DNA from: Firmicutes bacterium UBA4981
GTDB taxonomy: Bacteria; Bacillota; SHA-98; UBA4971
Length of the DNA stretch: 14,293 nucleotides
NCBI GenBank assembly: GCA_002398515.1
Contig: DGZL01000043.1
Location: 38,605-52,897, forward strand
Reading direction: 5' to 3'
A model generated the notes under the pieces. It saw only the letters and a list, made by a program, of their open reading frames with translations, was not told the origin of the DNA and did not search any database. A program made the translations under genes and the position numbers. Shown here piece by piece: positions 13,097 to 14,293 of the stretch. Positions within the stretch are counted from its first letter, which is position 1. The number at the start of each line of letters is the position of its first letter.

Positions 13097-14074
13097 ATCG
13101 AGGTAAGGAATCTTACTAAGAGATATGGCAAGGCCAGGGGAATCGAGGAACTCACCTTTACCGTGGATAAAGGCGAGATCCTCGGGTTCCTGGGGCCAAA
13201 CGGCGCAGGGAAAACCACCACTATGCGCATTATCACCGGATACCTTGCGGCCACTTCAGGCACGGTCAAAGTTGACGGTTTCGACGTGTTTGAGGATGCG
13301 ATGGAAACCAGACGGAGAATCGGGTACCTACCTGAGAACCCTCCGCTTTACCGAGAGATGACAGTCAGCGCCTACCTGCGGTTTGTGAGTGAATTAAAAG
13401 GCATTTCGAAATCAAAGAGGAAGGCTACTATCGGTTCTGCGGTGGAGGCTGCAGGCATAGACACTGTATATAACCGCGTCATTTCCAATCTCTCCCGAGG
13501 TTACAGGCAAAGGGTTGGGTTAGCCCAAGCTCTTCTGGGGAATCCCGGGGTTCTGATACTGGATGAACCTACCGTAGGCCTTGATCCGAGACAGATTATT
13601 GAAATCCGTAAGCTTATTCACAGTCTGGGAGAGAAACACACGATCATTCTCAGCTCTCATATTCTACCTGAGGTCAGTATGATCTGTAATCGGGTAGTAA
13701 TCATTAATAACGGCAGGCTTGTGGCTTCAGATACTCCTTCAGGACTTTCCGGAAGACTCGAGGGGCGAGGACGTATAGCAGTGCGTGTTCGGGGGCCCCA
13801 AGATGAAGCTCCGAAACTGATCAGGGGGCTTACCGGTGTTGCTTCCGTTTCTGTTGAAACCCATGATTCTGCAACTGAGAATGGGGAAGTTCTTCTCATC
13901 GTAGAAACAGATGATGCATCTGACGTGCGGGAAGACATATTTTTCGCTATGGCAGACCGTGGTTGGCCCATTGTTGAGATGAAGACAATCGACATGAGCT
14001 TGGAAGATGTATTCTTGAAGCTTACCACAGAAGAAAGACTGGAAGACGAAGCGGAGGTGGCGCCCGGTGCGTGA
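13094..14074 (+). CDS. ABC-2 type exporter ATPase (GldA/CcmA-like)
   Basis: Cytoplasmic ATPase of 326 aa paired with an ABC-2 membrane subunit encoded next. The N-terminus VIEVRNLTKRYGKARGIEEL is standard for the family. Walker A is GPNGAGKTTT, the Q-loop region GYLPENPPLYREMTV, the signature LSRGYRQRV with Arg in place of the first Gly of SGG, Walker B VLILDEPTVGLDP and the H-loop ILSSHIL. A C-terminal extension of about 100 residues ending in SLEDVFLKLTTEE is typical of GldA/YhaQ-like exporters. Substrate is unknown. GTG at 13094 is chosen over an in-frame TTG at 13004, which would add 30 residues without family character and precede the AGGAGG. The stop overlaps the next gene by 8 nt. Confidence 0.9.
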   Translation: MIEVRNLTKRYGKARGIEELTFTVDKGEILGFLGPNGAGKTTTMRIITGYLAATSGTVKVDGFDVFEDAMETRRRIGYLPENPPLYREMTVSAYLRFVSELKGISKSKRKATIGSAVEAAGIDTVYNRVISNLSRGYRQRVGLAQALLGNPGVLILDEPTVGLDPRQIIEIRKLIHSLGEKHTIILSSHILPEVSMICNRVVIINNGRLVASDTPSGLSGRLEGRGRIAVRVRGPQDEAPKLIRGLTGVASVSVETHDSATENGEVLLIVETDDASDVREDIFFAMADRGWPIVEMKTIDMSLEDVFLKLTTEERLEDEAEVAPGA

Positions 14075-14293
14075 TGTATGGTCCATTTTTAAGAGGGAGG
14101 TCACCGCTTATTTCATATCTCCTATGGCGTATGTAATGGGGGCAGTGTTTCTTATGCTATCAGGTTATTTCTTTTCTGTTATTCTGTTAGCGACTCATAG
14201 TGCGAGTATGCAGGGAGTATTAGGAAACATGGCAGTGATTTTTCTCTTTGTCGCCCCTGTTCTTACCATGCGCTTGCTGGCAGAAGAGCGAAA
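14067..14293 (+). CDS. ABC-2 type exporter permease, N-terminal part (cut by window edge)
   Basis: The first 75 codons of a membrane subunit for the preceding ATPase. It starts VRDVWSIFKREVTAYFISPM, the usual cytoplasmic start of ABC-2 permeases, followed by a first membrane segment (AYVMGAVFLMLSGYFFSVIL) and a second one (AVIFLFVAPVLTMRLLAEER), whose MRLLAEER end is typical of GldF-like permeases. GTG at 14067 is supported by GGAGGTG at 14053-14059, 7 nt upstream. It overlaps the ATPase gene by 8 nt. Confidence 0.85.
   Translation, partial: MRDVWSIFKREVTAYFISPMAYVMGAVFLMLSGYFFSVILLATHSASMQGVLGNMAVIFLFVAPVLTMRLLAEER

Noticed and set aside
1..14293. CRISPR array, tRNA, insertion sequence or phage genes
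   Set aside because: No regularly spaced repeats, cloverleaf candidates, transposase motifs or terminal inverted repeats were seen by eye.

Overview
The window reads like a chromosomal segment of a spore-forming-lineage Bacillota (Clostridia- or Limnochordia-like). This is inference from strong AGGAGG-type ribosome binding sites, frequent GTG/TTG starts, a DnaE2-type polymerase, a SpoIID/LytB-domain protein and a complete Dpp/Opp-type importer operon. It is gene-dense. No tRNA, rRNA, CRISPR array, insertion sequence or phage gene was recognised.

Left part (1-3577): a short open stretch, possibly the 3' end of an unrecognised gene, stops 2 nt before the GTG start of an error-prone C-family DNA polymerase III alpha subunit (DnaE2/ImuC type, about 1036 aa). 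It is followed by a 352-bp non-coding stretch holding a good sigma-A-like promoter and a leader of about 200 nt.

Centre (3578-9896): a five-gene ABC importer operon in the order binding protein, permease, permease, ATPase, ATPase. Two parts are unusual. The family-5 solute-binding protein appears circularly permuted: the half that is normally C-terminal comes directly after the signal peptide, and the half that is normally N-terminal follows it. The DppC-type permease carries an extra domain of about 200 residues between its first and second membrane segments. A strong GC-rich hairpin without a T-tract separates the binding-protein gene from the permeases, which fits differential expression within one transcript. 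The four membrane and ATPase genes are tightly packed or overlapping.

Right part (9897-14293): two small envelope proteins of unknown function, an anchored beta-sandwich-like protein and a four-helix membrane protein, overlap by one base. They run tail-to-tail into a minus-strand class A beta-lactamase-like serine hydrolase. Divergent from it is a SpoIID/LytB peptidoglycan-hydrolase-like protein, followed by an ABC-2 ATPase and the first 75 codons of its permease, which continues past the window edge.

The main candidate for something undescribed is the permuted binding protein together with the permease that has the large extracytoplasmic insert. The two may have co-evolved as a non-standard docking arrangement; that link is a hypothesis.
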